NCBI GenBank assembly: GCA_034428715.1
Contig: DAOUHE010000178.1
Coordinates: 57,605 to 121,604 of the forward strand
Source: Io17-Chloro-G2 sp034428715
GTDB taxonomy: Bacteria > Chloroflexota > Dehalococcoidia > Lucifugimonadales > UBA3495
Length of the DNA stretch: 64,000 bases
Direction: 5' to 3'
Part shown: positions 45,071-53,912 of the stretch, piece by piece
Layout: each line of letters begins with the position of its first letter
Position numbering within the stretch: the stretch's first letter is position 1
Notes under the pieces: generated by a model
Told to the model about the DNA's origin: nothing
The model's input: only the letters and a program-made list of their open reading frames with translations
Database searches by the model: none
Position numbers and translations under genes: made by a program

Positions 45071-46459
45071 GTGGACTATCACCAATCCATAGATGCGCTG
45101 CTTGCCATGGTCGACCATGAGCGCAATATCCCCGGCCCCAGGCAGAAAGCCATAGTCGATCTGAGCCGGATGGAGCGATTCATGTCCCGGTTGGGCGAAC
45201 CCCAGCGGCAGGCGAAAACCATTCACGTGGCGGGGACCAAAGGAAAGGGTAGCACCGCGGCAATGTGCGATTCGGTGCTCAACGCCGCCGGATTTCACAC
45301 CGGTTTCAACTCGTCTCCCCACCTCCATCACTTCAGGGAGCGGATTCGTCTCGATGGGCTGCCCATCTCTGAAGACGGTTTCGCCCTGCTGGTGGTCCAA
45401 CTGTGGCCACATCGCATGGATGATGATCCCGATGGGCCCAATCCAGCGGAAGCCGTCACCCTGTTCGAGTTCATGACCGGAATGGCATACCAATGTTTCG
45501 CCCAGGAAAAGGTGGAATTCCAAACCATAGAGGTTGGTCTGGGGGGGAGGCTGGATGCCACCAACGTTGTAACACCCGACGTGGCGGTGATCACATCGAT
45601 CAGCCTGGATCACACCGCGATCCTGGGTGACACGCTGGGCGAGATAGCGTCGGAAAAGGCGGGGATCATAAAGCCCGGCTGCGTGGTGGTGACCGCCCCT
45701 CAGGCGCCGGAAGCCCTGTCCAGCATCCGGGAGGCCTGCCGGAAGCAACGAGCCGAGACGATTCAAGTTGGGCGAGACGTCACCTGGAACAAAATCGACA
45801 CCGGCCGGGACCCGTGGGAAGGCCAGAGGCTGAAGGTGAAAGGCCGTCTTGGTGAATACCAACTGGAGATCCCGCTGTTGGGTGATCATCAGCTTGAAAA
45901 CGCCGCCACGGCCATCGCCGCCTTAGAAGCGCTGGTTGAACAGGGCCACGAGATCCCAGCCGATGCCATCAAAAGGGGATTCGGGCAAGTCTCCTGGCCG
46001 GGCCGTATGGAAGTACTATCCCGAAACCCGCTATTTGTGGCCGACGGCGCTCACAACCTTTACTCGGTAAACTCATTGATGGGGTCATTGGACGGCCAAT
46101 CGTTGACTGGTAGGTTGATCCTTGTGGTGGGATTCTCCAGGGATAAAAGCATAGCGGACATGGTCCATAGGATTGGGCAGGTGAACCCTGGTTCCTCGGA
46201 GAGTCCGATCGTTTTCGCCACCCGGTCCCGGCACCCGCGTTCATTGCCGCCGGCGGAGGTCGCGTCCCATTTTGAGAACGAAGGCGTCAATGCGGTTGAA
46301 TCTGCCTCGGTCGCGGATGCCGTGGCCCAAGCATTGGCCTTGGCAACCGCCGGGGACCTGGTATTGGCCACGGGCTCCCTTTTCGTGGTAGCCGAGGCCC
46401 GGGAAGCTATGTTGGGAATTGAGCCGGAGATCTATCCCGACCTTCTTCCCAGGATTTAA
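45071..46459 (+). CDS. folC: Folylpolyglutamate synthase / dihydrofolate synthase
   Basis: ATP-dependent Mur-ligase-type enzyme of 462 residues that adds glutamate to folates and, in many bacteria, also makes dihydrofolate from dihydropteroate. The ATP loop is HVAGTKGKGSTAAM, with SSPHLHHFRERIR next, VEVGLGGRLDATNV (EVGLGGR motif), ITSISLDHTAILGDT, and LIGDHQLENA-like LLGDHQLENAATAI. The C-terminal domain has FVADGAHN. GTG start with AGAGG three bases upstream. It is downstream of the NDUFA9-like gene and upstream of the second KAS gene. Confidence 0.93.
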   Translation: MDYHQSIDALLAMVDHERNIPGPRQKAIVDLSRMERFMSRLGEPQRQAKTIHVAGTKGKGSTAAMCDSVLNAAGFHTGFNSSPHLHHFRERIRLDGLPISEDGFALLVVQLWPHRMDDDPDGPNPAEAVTLFEFMTGMAYQCFAQEKVEFQTIEVGLGGRLDATNVVTPDVAVITSISLDHTAILGDTLGEIASEKAGIIKPGCVVVTAPQAPEALSSIREACRKQRAETIQVGRDVTWNKIDTGRDPWEGQRLKVKGRLGEYQLEIPLLGDHQLENAATAIAALEALVEQGHEIPADAIKRGFGQVSWPGRMEVLSRNPLFVADGAHNLYSVNSLMGSLDGQSLTGRLILVVGFSRDKSIADMVHRIGQVNPGSSESPIVFATRSRHPRSLPPAEVASHFENEGVNAVESASVADAVAQALALATAGDLVLATGSLFVVAEAREAMLGIEPEIYPDLLPRI

Positions 46460-46522
46460 GACCGGATCTAAGATAAATCATCACAGCGGCAATATTGCTT
46501 AACTGACGTGGGAGTAGCGGGA

Positions 46523-47773
46523 GTGGAAAGGGCCGATCGAAGGGTTGTAATAACGGGCATTGGGGCCATCACGCCCCTAGGACAAACCCCACAGGCATTT
46601 TGGGAAAATCTGGTGGCGGGCAAGTCGGGCATCGGCCGGATGACATTGTGCGATCCCACGGATTACCCTTGCCAGATATCCGGCGAGGTCCAGGACTTCG
46701 ACCCGGTCCAATACATGAGCGAACGGGAAGCCAGAAGGATGGCCAGGTTCTCGCAACTGGCCGTGGCGGCAGGTTTGACGGCGGTGAAGGCGGCCAACCT
46801 GGACATTTCCAAAGAAGATTCGTTCCGGGTAGGCGTGGTGTTGGGCAACGGGAACGGAGGATTTCCCACTTTGGAAGAGAACTGCCGCATCCTGGCCAGC
46901 CGGGGTGGTATGCGTATGACGCCGTTTTTCTTCCCGATGGTCCTTCCCAACATGGCGGCCGCGAATGTATCGCGTTTCACCGGCGCCAGAGGACACAACT
47001 CCACCGCCACCACGGCGTGCGCAGCCTCGAACCAGGCCATGGGCGAGGCCCTGGGAGTCATTCGCCGGGGCGCCGCCGACGTTATGCTGGCCGGAGGCGC
47101 GGAAGCGGGAATCAGCCAGCTAGGACTGGCGGGTTTCGCCGTGATGCGGGCGTTGAGCACCCGTAACGGCGAGCCCGCGAAGGCCAGCAGGCCCTTCGAT
47201 GCCGGAAGGGACGGGTTCGTTCCCGCCGAGGGGTCGGCGATACTGGTGTTGGAAAGCCTGGAACACGCATTGGGCCGAAATGCAGAGATCCTTGCCGAAC
47301 TGGCCGGGTTTGGTTGCACCAGCGACGCCGCCCATGCCGTGCAGCCCGAGGAGAGCGGCGCGGCGGCCGCCGAGGCCATGAAGCTGGCCCTGGCCGATGC
47401 TGGGGTGGAGTTGGACCAGGTGGACTATATCAACGCCCACGGCACCTCCACTCCGTTGAATGACGCCCTGGAGACGGTGGCGGTCAAGCGGCTGTTTGGC
47501 GACCGCGCATATCAGATCCCAATCAGCTCTACCAAGTCTATGATTGGTCATTCCCTGGGCGCATCGGGCTCCTTGGAAGCGGTGGCCGGCGTTAAGACCA
47601 TTACCGAGGGCATAATCCATCCGACCATTAACCAGGAGGATCCTGATCCGGCCTGCGACCTAGACTACGTGCCCAACCAGGCGAGAAAGCGGGAAGTGAA
47701 CGTCGTCCTTTCCAACGCCTTCGGCTTCGGCGGCCAAAATGCCTGTCTGGTCTTCCGAAAGTTTCAGGGATAG
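46523..47773 (+). CDS. Beta-ketoacyl-ACP synthase II-like
   Basis: A second KAS II family protein, about 416 residues. It starts RRVVITGIGAITPLGQTPQAF. The active-site Cys is in STATTACAASNQAMGEA, the His residues are in NAHGTSTPLND and SMIGHSLGASG, and the glycine-rich end is SNAFGFGGQN. It is clearly distinct from the fabF copy at 39.2 kb. FFFPMVLPNMAAANVSRFTG is an unusual loop compared with FabF. GTG 46523 is preferred over GTG 46508 because GGGAG lies eight bases ahead. It may act in fatty acid elongation or on a special acyl chain. Confidence 0.9.
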   Translation: MERADRRVVITGIGAITPLGQTPQAFWENLVAGKSGIGRMTLCDPTDYPCQISGEVQDFDPVQYMSEREARRMARFSQLAVAAGLTAVKAANLDISKEDSFRVGVVLGNGNGGFPTLEENCRILASRGGMRMTPFFFPMVLPNMAAANVSRFTGARGHNSTATTACAASNQAMGEALGVIRRGAADVMLAGGAEAGISQLGLAGFAVMRALSTRNGEPAKASRPFDAGRDGFVPAEGSAILVLESLEHALGRNAEILAELAGFGCTSDAAHAVQPEESGAAAAEAMKLALADAGVELDQVDYINAHGTSTPLNDALETVAVKRLFGDRAYQIPISSTKSMIGHSLGASGSLEAVAGVKTITEGIIHPTINQEDPDPACDLDYVPNQARKREVNVVLSNAFGFGGQNACLVFRKFQG

Positions 47774-47947
47774 GTTTGGCGACGTCAGTTGGCCGTAACC
47801 TAGTGACTAATTTTCCTTGACTGGGCGATAAACCCTCGCCTAGAATCAAACGGAAATCGGCGGTTGATTTCGTAGGCTGGTGGCGGATGCATGTTTTATA
47901 TTTAAGAATAGACAGCCTGCGATAATCCGGCGGTGTGAGGGGATGCG

Positions 47948-48988
47948 ATGACCGAACGTTTGGTGACGGGGGCGGTTCAGCCCGAAGATGTGGACCAGTC
48001 CTTGCGGCCTCGCCAGTTGTCAGACTTCGTCGGCCAAAACCACATCAAAGACACCCTTGATATAGGCATCCGCGCCGCCAAGCTTCGTCAGGAACCGCTG
48101 GACCACACGATCATCTACGGACCCCCCGGCCTGGGTAAAACCACCTTGGCGCACATCATCGCTCACGAAATGGATGCCGAAATTCGGGTTACATCGGGTC
48201 CGGCCATCGAGCGGGCGGGTGACATGGCGGCCATCCTCACCGGGCTACAGGCTGGAGATGCCCTGTTCATCGACGAGATTCACCGTCTCAGCCGGGTGGT
48301 CGAAGAGGTACTCTACTCGGCCATGGAGGACTTCTTTCTCTCGTGGATGGTGGGAAAGGGCCTGGCCGCCCGCAACATAAATCTCAGGATCAACCCCTTC
48401 ACCCTTATCGGCGCCACCACCCGTTTTTCCATGATCAGTGCCCCATTGCGCGACCGGTTTGGGTCAGTGTTTCATCTGGAGTATTACCAGCCCGGCGATA
48501 TGGAGATAATCGTCCGCCGGTCGGCCAAGATCATTGGGGTGGAGGCCGACGCACAGGGAATCAAGGAGATAGCGGGCCGCTCCAGGGGCACCCCCCGTAT
48601 CGCCAACCGGCTGCTGAAACGCAACCGGGATTATGCCATGGTCATGGCCGATGGCATAATCGACGGTCCGGTGGCCAGGGCGGCGCTGGACCAGCTTGCG
48701 GTGGACAAACTGGGTCTGGACCAATCGGACCACCGGCTGCTCACCAGCATCATAGACAAATTTGACGGTGGTCCGGTGGGGTTGGAAACGTTGGCGGCTT
48801 CCATCAACGAAGATTCGGACACCATCATGGACGTTTGGGAGCCTTACCTGTTGCAACTAGGCTTCTTGGAACGAACCCCCCGGGGCCGGGTAGCCACCCG
48901 GCTGGCCCATGAGTACCTGGGCCGGTCTTTCATGGGATCCGATTCCCATCCGGACCCGTCCGACCAAGGACGTCTTTCCGGGTTTTAA
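47948..48988 (+). CDS. ruvB: Holliday junction branch migration ATPase RuvB
   Basis: AAA+ motor of 346 residues that drives branch migration with RuvA. The N-terminus has LRPRQLSDFVGQ. Walker A is YGPPGLGKTTLAH, Walker B LFIDEIHRLSR, sensor 1 TLIGATTRFSMIS, and sensor 2 GTPRIANRLLKR. The winged-helix end has PYLLQLGFLERTPRGRVAT. GAGGGG precedes ATG at good spacing. Neither ruvA nor ruvC is adjacent, so the gene stands alone here. Confidence 0.96.
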   Translation: MTERLVTGAVQPEDVDQSLRPRQLSDFVGQNHIKDTLDIGIRAAKLRQEPLDHTIIYGPPGLGKTTLAHIIAHEMDAEIRVTSGPAIERAGDMAAILTGLQAGDALFIDEIHRLSRVVEEVLYSAMEDFFLSWMVGKGLAARNINLRINPFTLIGATTRFSMISAPLRDRFGSVFHLEYYQPGDMEIIVRRSAKIIGVEADAQGIKEIAGRSRGTPRIANRLLKRNRDYAMVMADGIIDGPVARAALDQLAVDKLGLDQSDHRLLTSIIDKFDGGPVGLETLAASINEDSDTIMDVWEPYLLQLGFLERTPRGRVATRLAHEYLGRSFMGSDSHPDPSDQGRLSGF

Positions 48989-49116
48989 CCTCTCTTTTAT
49001 TGATCTGCATCGAGGACTTGACCCGCAACTCCGCATAATCTACCGTCACTTCCTGGTGGCCCGTGTCCTTATCATTTGGCAAACTGGGTCAAACCCTCAA
49101 TTAACTAGGAGGAGCC

Positions 49117-49440
49117 ATGATTTACGAATTGCGCATTTATGAGACCATGCCGGGACGGCTGCCGGACTTGAACGCCCGGTTCGCCGACCATACATTGGGA
49201 TTTTTCAAACGGCATGGGATCCACGTGGTGGGTTTTTGGACCGAGGACATTGGCACCAGCAACCGGTTGGTTTACATGCTGGGTTACGACAGCCTGGCCG
49301 ACCGGGAAAAGAAATGGGCAGCTTTTGGCGCCGACCCCGACTGGAACAAGGTCCGGTCAGAAACCGAGAAAGACGGCCCCATCAACGCCCGGGTCAAGAA
49401 TATAATCCTGAAGCCGACGGCGTATTCGCCGATGCAGTAA
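49117..49440 (+). CDS. NIPSNAP family protein
   Basis: Small ferredoxin-like fold protein of 107 residues. It starts MIYELRIYETMPGRLPDLNARF, the usual NIPSNAP opening, then FFKRHGIHVVGFWTEDIGTSNRLVYML and a C-terminal strand IILKPTAYSPMQ. In bacteria these proteins are often encoded near oxidoreductases of degradative pathways, but the biochemical role is unclear. AGGAGG lies before ATG at good spacing. Confidence 0.85.
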   Translation: MIYELRIYETMPGRLPDLNARFADHTLGFFKRHGIHVVGFWTEDIGTSNRLVYMLGYDSLADREKKWAAFGADPDWNKVRSETEKDGPINARVKNIILKPTAYSPMQ

Positions 49441-49530
49441 CCGATACGGTTAGCCGCGGTTAGCAACGGTCAGTCATCGATCATGGCCAGCTATCACTTA
49501 CCGAGGCTTGGGTTTTCAGTTGCTAGGGCC

Positions 49531-49562
49531 AGGGGTACCGGATACAATACTTGGGTACCCCT
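49531..49562 (+). other. Hairpin AGGGGTACC...GGTACCCCT
   Basis: Nine-bp perfect inverted repeat with a 14-base loop, between the NIPSNAP gene and cofG. It could be an attenuator or terminator ahead of the F420 operon. No T tract follows. Confidence 0.5.
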
Positions 49563-49705
49563 TTCAGGCTTGAGACCGGGATCAATCAGACTGGGTTTAT
49601 CTGGACCGGTTTTCCCGGAAAGCTTGCAGGCAGTAGGCGACGACAAGAACGGGGTCACTTGTGACGAATCTGGGTGCAACTGAGAATCTTTTCATGGGTG
49701 GAACC

Positions 49706-50905
49706 ATGGCTGTGTCCGAGTTGGATGGCCTGACTCGCGAGGTCCTGCGGGGAAATGCCATGCCGGAACCCGAGGCGGCTTCTCTGGCGGATTTAACTGG
49801 GGATGGCCTTACCGCCCTGTGCGCCGCGGCCTCGGAGTTGCGAGATCACGGAAAAGGGCGGACCGTCACTTTTTCCCCCAAGGTCTTCATTCCCCTCACA
49901 ATGCTATGCCGGGATTTTTGCGGGTATTGCACCTTCCGGCGAGACCCGGAGTCGGCCGGTGACCTTTACATGTCGCCGCAACAGATATTGAAGATCGCCC
50001 AGGCAGGGCAGGCATTGGGATGCACCGAGGCTCTTTTCACCCTGGGCGAACGCCCGGAACAACGGTACCCCGAAGCTAAGAAATGGCTGGCCGGCCGCGG
50101 CTACCAGACCACGCTGGAATACCTGGCGGACATGTGCCGCATGGTGTCTGAAGAAACTTCATTATTGCCCCACGCCAATCCTGGCACTATGAGCCGCCGG
50201 GAGATGGCGGAGCTGCGGCCTTACAACCCGTCCATGGGCTTGATGCTGGAATCTACCAGCCCCCGCCTGTACCAAGAGGGAGGTCCCCACGAGTTCGCAC
50301 CCAGCAAGCGGCCCAGGGTAAGGTTGAGGACCCTGGAGATCGGCGGTGAGTTGGGCGTGCCCTTCACCACGGGGATACTGGTGGGCATCGGGGAGAACAG
50401 GTTGGAGCGAATCGATGCCTTGTTGGCAATAAGGAAGTTGCACGAGGCCCACGCAAACATTCAGGAAGTGATCATCCAGAACTTCCGGGCCAAACCCAAC
50501 ACGCCGATGGGCGGGGAAGAGCACGCTCAAGCCGAAGAGTTGCTGTGGACCGTGGCCGCCGCTCGTATGATATTGGGGCCGGGTATGAACCTGCAGGTGC
50601 CTCCAAACCTCAACGCCGATGACTACCAGGTTTATTTAGACGCCGGGATCAACGATTGGGGCGGCGTTTCTCCGGTGACCATTGACTTCGTAAATCCCGA
50701 GGCGCCCTGGCCGGGGCTGGCGGAACTGAGGGACCGGACCCAGGCCATGGGGTATCAATTACGGCCCAGGCTGCCGGTGTATCCTGAATATTTTGGCATG
50801 TCAGGCGGCTACCTTTCCCAACAGATGAAGACTAAGATATCTGGATTGACCGATGACCAAGGTTACGTTTTAGGGGGTATCGAAAGTTATGCCGGAACCA
50901 GCTAA
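49706..50905 (+). CDS. cofG: FO synthase subunit CofG
   Basis: Radical SAM subunit that closes the ring of 7,8-didemethyl-8-hydroxy-5-deazariboflavin (FO), the chromophore of F420. The 4Fe-4S site is CRDFCGYC, followed by ALFTLGERPEQRYPEA and VIIQNFRAKPNTPM. The frame is open from GTG 49661 and ATG 49694; ATG 49706 is the internal start with GGTGG upstream. It overlaps cofH by 17 bases, so translation is coupled. The two subunits are separate here, as in archaea and cyanobacteria, unlike the fused FbiC of actinobacteria. Confidence 0.93.
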   Translation: MAVSELDGLTREVLRGNAMPEPEAASLADLTGDGLTALCAAASELRDHGKGRTVTFSPKVFIPLTMLCRDFCGYCTFRRDPESAGDLYMSPQQILKIAQAGQALGCTEALFTLGERPEQRYPEAKKWLAGRGYQTTLEYLADMCRMVSEETSLLPHANPGTMSRREMAELRPYNPSMGLMLESTSPRLYQEGGPHEFAPSKRPRVRLRTLEIGGELGVPFTTGILVGIGENRLERIDALLAIRKLHEAHANIQEVIIQNFRAKPNTPMGGEEHAQAEELLWTVAAARMILGPGMNLQVPPNLNADDYQVYLDAGINDWGGVSPVTIDFVNPEAPWPGLAELRDRTQAMGYQLRPRLPVYPEYFGMSGGYLSQQMKTKISGLTDDQGYVLGGIESYAGTS

Positions 50906-52226
50906 AGAATTAGAGTCCCTATTGGGACTTTTAAGACAAGACGTCGCCACGGTGCTGGGGACGGCTCTTGAAGGCCGTGACATCACCCCAGAGGATGCTG
51001 AACTCCTGTTCGATACCACCGGACTTGATTACCATGCCATGGTCATGGCCGCCGATGAACTGCGCCGCAGGACAGTGGGCGACGTCGCCACCTACGTGGT
51101 CAACCGTAACATCAACTTCACCAACGTGTGTATCAAGCGGTGCGGGTTTTGCGCCTTCAGCCGGGACCACCGGGAAGAGGAAGGGTACTTTTTGCCGGTG
51201 GAAGAGATCATCCGCCGCACCAAGGAGGCGATGGAATATGGCGCCACGGAAGTATGCCTTCAGGCCGGTCTGCCGCCCCAGATGGAGGGGGACCTTTACA
51301 TAAGGCTGTGTGAGGCCATCAAGAAAGAAGCGCCGGACATCCACATCCACGGTTTCTCTCCAGAAGAGGTCCTCTACGGGTCGGTAAGGTCCAAGTGCAC
51401 CATCCGGGAATACCTGCAAGGCCTGAAAGACGCCGGTGTCGGCAGCCTGCCGGGAACTTCGGCCGAGATCCTCGACCAGGAGATGCGGGATAAGATATCC
51501 CCGGGGCGGATAACGGTGGATCAGTGGGTTGAGGTGATAACCACCGCCCACGAGTTGGGCATACCCACCACCTCTACAGTCATGTTTGGCCATGTTGAGA
51601 CAAACGGGCACCTGACCCGGCACATGGCGTTGCTGCGGGACATCCAGAAAAATTCTGGAGGCATCACCGAGTTCGTTCCTCTCAGCTTTGTCCACACCGA
51701 AGCGCCCATGTTCATGCGTGGGTTGGTGGACGACGTGCGTACGGGGCCCACGGGTATGGACGTGGTAAAAGTCCACGCCATTGCCCGCATCATGCTCAAC
51801 AACTGGATCCCCAACATCCAGGCATCTTGGGTCAAAGAGGGTTCCCGTTTATCCCAATTGCTCCTGACATCGGGAGTCAACGATTTGGGAGGCACGTTGA
51901 TCAACGAAAGCATCTCCACTGCCGCCGGCGCCCAGCACGGCCAGCTGATGCGCCCTTCCGAGTTCCGGCACATGATCCGCCAGGCAGGCCGGGTGCCTGC
52001 CGAGAGGTACACAACCTATAAGATTAAACGCTTGTTCGACGAATCCGACGTGGAGTTGGACCCGCTGGATTTGGTTGGAGACAACGTGGAGGATGTGTTT
52101 GGGTCGTACAAAAAGTTGGTCAAACTAGACACTTACCGTTTCGTTCACCCACGCCGGGCGGCCGAAGCAATAGCGAACGCCGGAGAGGCCACGGCGGCAG
52201 CCGGTGTAACGGCCGATGAAAAATGA
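50889..52226 (+). CDS. cofH: FO synthase subunit CofH
   Basis: Second radical SAM subunit; joins a tyrosine-derived 4-hydroxybenzyl group to the diaminouracil precursor. The 4Fe-4S site is CIKRCGFCAFSRDH. Further signatures are VCLQAGLPPQMEGDLY, IHGFSPEE, and LPGTSAEILDQ, and SGVNDLGGTLINESIS near the C-terminus. The 445-residue length fits. It starts inside the end of cofG. The last 30 residues are alanine-rich. Next comes cofD after about 95 bases. Confidence 0.93.
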   Translation: MPEPAKELESLLGLLRQDVATVLGTALEGRDITPEDAELLFDTTGLDYHAMVMAADELRRRTVGDVATYVVNRNINFTNVCIKRCGFCAFSRDHREEEGYFLPVEEIIRRTKEAMEYGATEVCLQAGLPPQMEGDLYIRLCEAIKKEAPDIHIHGFSPEEVLYGSVRSKCTIREYLQGLKDAGVGSLPGTSAEILDQEMRDKISPGRITVDQWVEVITTAHELGIPTTSTVMFGHVETNGHLTRHMALLRDIQKNSGGITEFVPLSFVHTEAPMFMRGLVDDVRTGPTGMDVVKVHAIARIMLNNWIPNIQASWVKEGSRLSQLLLTSGVNDLGGTLINESISTAAGAQHGQLMRPSEFRHMIRQAGRVPAERYTTYKIKRLFDESDVELDPLDLVGDNVEDVFGSYKKLVKLDTYRFVHPRRAAEAIANAGEATAAAGVTADEK

Positions 52227-52319
52227 GGAGCCTGGTAGGCAGGTAGCCAGCCCTCAGTCGACCACCGGTTGGCCCCTGCAGACTTGGCGGACTCTTGGCG
52301 TCGTTTCTGAGGAAACCTT

Positions 52320-53273
52320 CTGACCTCTCAAAATTCTTGGAACGGTCGGGTATTGGCACTGGCCGGAGGCGTTGGCGGCGCTAAGCTGGCTTTAGGGTTG
52401 AGCCGGACCGTTTCTCCCGCTGATCTAGTCATTGGGGTGAACACCGGCGACGACGAGTGTTTCTACGGCCTTCACGTGTCGCCCGACCTGGACACGGTGA
52501 TGTATACCCTGGCGGGGTTGTCGAATCCGGAAACCGGTTGGGGACTGGCCGGCGACACCTTCGATGCCCTGGGGATGCTACGCAGATATGGCGCCGACGT
52601 ATGGTTCAACCTGGGGGATCGGGACCTGGCCACCCATGTACGGCGGACTCAGCTTCTTCGGGAAGGAGCCACGCTATCCCAGGTAACCGCTCAATTGAGC
52701 CGGGCGTTAGGCGTGGAACATATCCTCACCCCCATGAGCGACGATTCAGTGAAAACCGTCATCACCACCGGTGAAGGTGAGTTGGCCATGCAAGAATACT
52801 TCGTCAAACGCCTGGCCGAACCCATCGTGGAAGGCATCAGGTTCGAAGGGGCGGAATCGGCGCAACCCTCTCCCGAACTAGCCGCCGCGATGTCGACCGG
52901 AGGTTTGCTGGTGCTTTGCCCATCCAACCCTTTTCTCAGTTTGGGACCCATTTTGGCCGTACCGGGGATTCGACAGGGCCTCGAGGCATTTCCGGGAACC
53001 CGTGTAGCCGTGAGCCCAATAGTGGGAGGAGCCGCCCTGAGGGGCCCCGCCGCCAAGATGATGGTTGAACTTGGGCAGGAGTCTACTTGCGTTGGGGTAG
53101 CCCGCCAGTACCAAGGGATCTGCGATCACTTCTTCATCGACAATCAAGACGCTGAATCGGCCTCAGCCATCGCCTCCCTGGGGATTCAGCCGGTGATCAC
53201 GTCTATAATCATGGAGTCGGAAGCCGATAAAGTGTCGTTGGCCGAGCAAATCCTGGAATTGGCGGGCCAGTAG
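52320..53273 (+). CDS. cofD: 2-phospho-L-lactate transferase CofD
   Basis: Transfers the phospholactyl-type unit from its GDP/GTP-activated form to FO, making F420-0. The family glycine loop is LALAGGVGGAKLALGL, then VNTGDDECFYGLHVSPDLDTVMYTLAG, NLGDRDLATH and LCPSNPFLSLGPIL. CTG 52320 is proposed as the start: it has GAGG seven bases upstream and completes the first beta strand (GRVLALAGG). A start at TTG 52353 would cut that strand and has no good Shine-Dalgarno. The frame ends three bases before cofC. Confidence 0.9.
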   Translation: MTSQNSWNGRVLALAGGVGGAKLALGLSRTVSPADLVIGVNTGDDECFYGLHVSPDLDTVMYTLAGLSNPETGWGLAGDTFDALGMLRRYGADVWFNLGDRDLATHVRRTQLLREGATLSQVTAQLSRALGVEHILTPMSDDSVKTVITTGEGELAMQEYFVKRLAEPIVEGIRFEGAESAQPSPELAAAMSTGGLLVLCPSNPFLSLGPILAVPGIRQGLEAFPGTRVAVSPIVGGAALRGPAAKMMVELGQESTCVGVARQYQGICDHFFIDNQDAESASAIASLGIQPVITSIIMESEADKVSLAEQILELAGQ

Positions 53274-53276
53274 GCC

Positions 53277-53912
53277 ATGGTGGAGCAAGCGTTGGGGATT
53301 GCGGCCATCATCCCTATCAAAAGAAACCTTGACGACAGTAAGACACGGCTTGCTCGGGAATTGTCACCCGAGCGGCGCGCCAAGTTGGTGTTGGGGATGC
53401 TGGGCCGGGTGATCCTGGCCATCCAAGGCTCTTCCATCGGCCAGATATGGGTTGTGGGTGGAGACAGCCGGGTGCGAGGCACGGCCCTTAACATGCATTG
53501 CCTATGGTTTGAAGAGATGGGCACGAGTCTCAATGACACCCTGGGTAAGGCATTTGACAAAGCATTTGAACGTGGGTATTCCGCCCTGTACGTTGCGGGG
53601 GACCTACCCTTCCTGAAATCGGCCGATTTGCACAGCCTCATCACCGCCACCCGACGCCAGAACAACATCACCCTTGCCCCGGCGCGGCGGGATGGAGGCA
53701 CCAACGGTTTATTGGTGCCTCTGGGGATACCCTTCCGTCCTAATCTGGGTGACCGTAGTTTCACCCGGCAACTGGCCATGGCGGCAGAGCTAGAAATCTC
53801 CGTGGCCATTTGTTATAGCCCCGGCCTGGGGTTTGACCTAGACATCCCAGAAGACCTGGAGACGTACCAACACATGGAGCCAGGACTTTTGGACCGGCTG
53901 GCGCCCGAATGA
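53277..53912 (+). CDS. cofC: 2-phospho-L-lactate guanylyltransferase CofC
   Basis: Nucleotidyltransferase of 211 residues that activates the three-carbon acid for CofD. The nucleotide site is IIPIKRNLDDSKTRLAREL, with VAGDLPFL (metal loop) and APARRDGGTNGLL. The substrate may be 2-phospholactate, phosphoenolpyruvate or another C3 acid, which this sequence cannot settle. The last four bases of the frame (ATGA) contain the start of the LLM gene. Confidence 0.92.
   Translation: MVEQALGIAAIIPIKRNLDDSKTRLARELSPERRAKLVLGMLGRVILAIQGSSIGQIWVVGGDSRVRGTALNMHCLWFEEMGTSLNDTLGKAFDKAFERGYSALYVAGDLPFLKSADLHSLITATRRQNNITLAPARRDGGTNGLLVPLGIPFRPNLGDRSFTRQLAMAAELEISVAICYSPGLGFDLDIPEDLETYQHMEPGLLDRLAPE

Noticed and set aside
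49441..49705. Riboswitch (cobalamin or FMN) ahead of the F420 operon
   Set aside because: A hairpin is present but none of the conserved cores of these classes could be found by eye.
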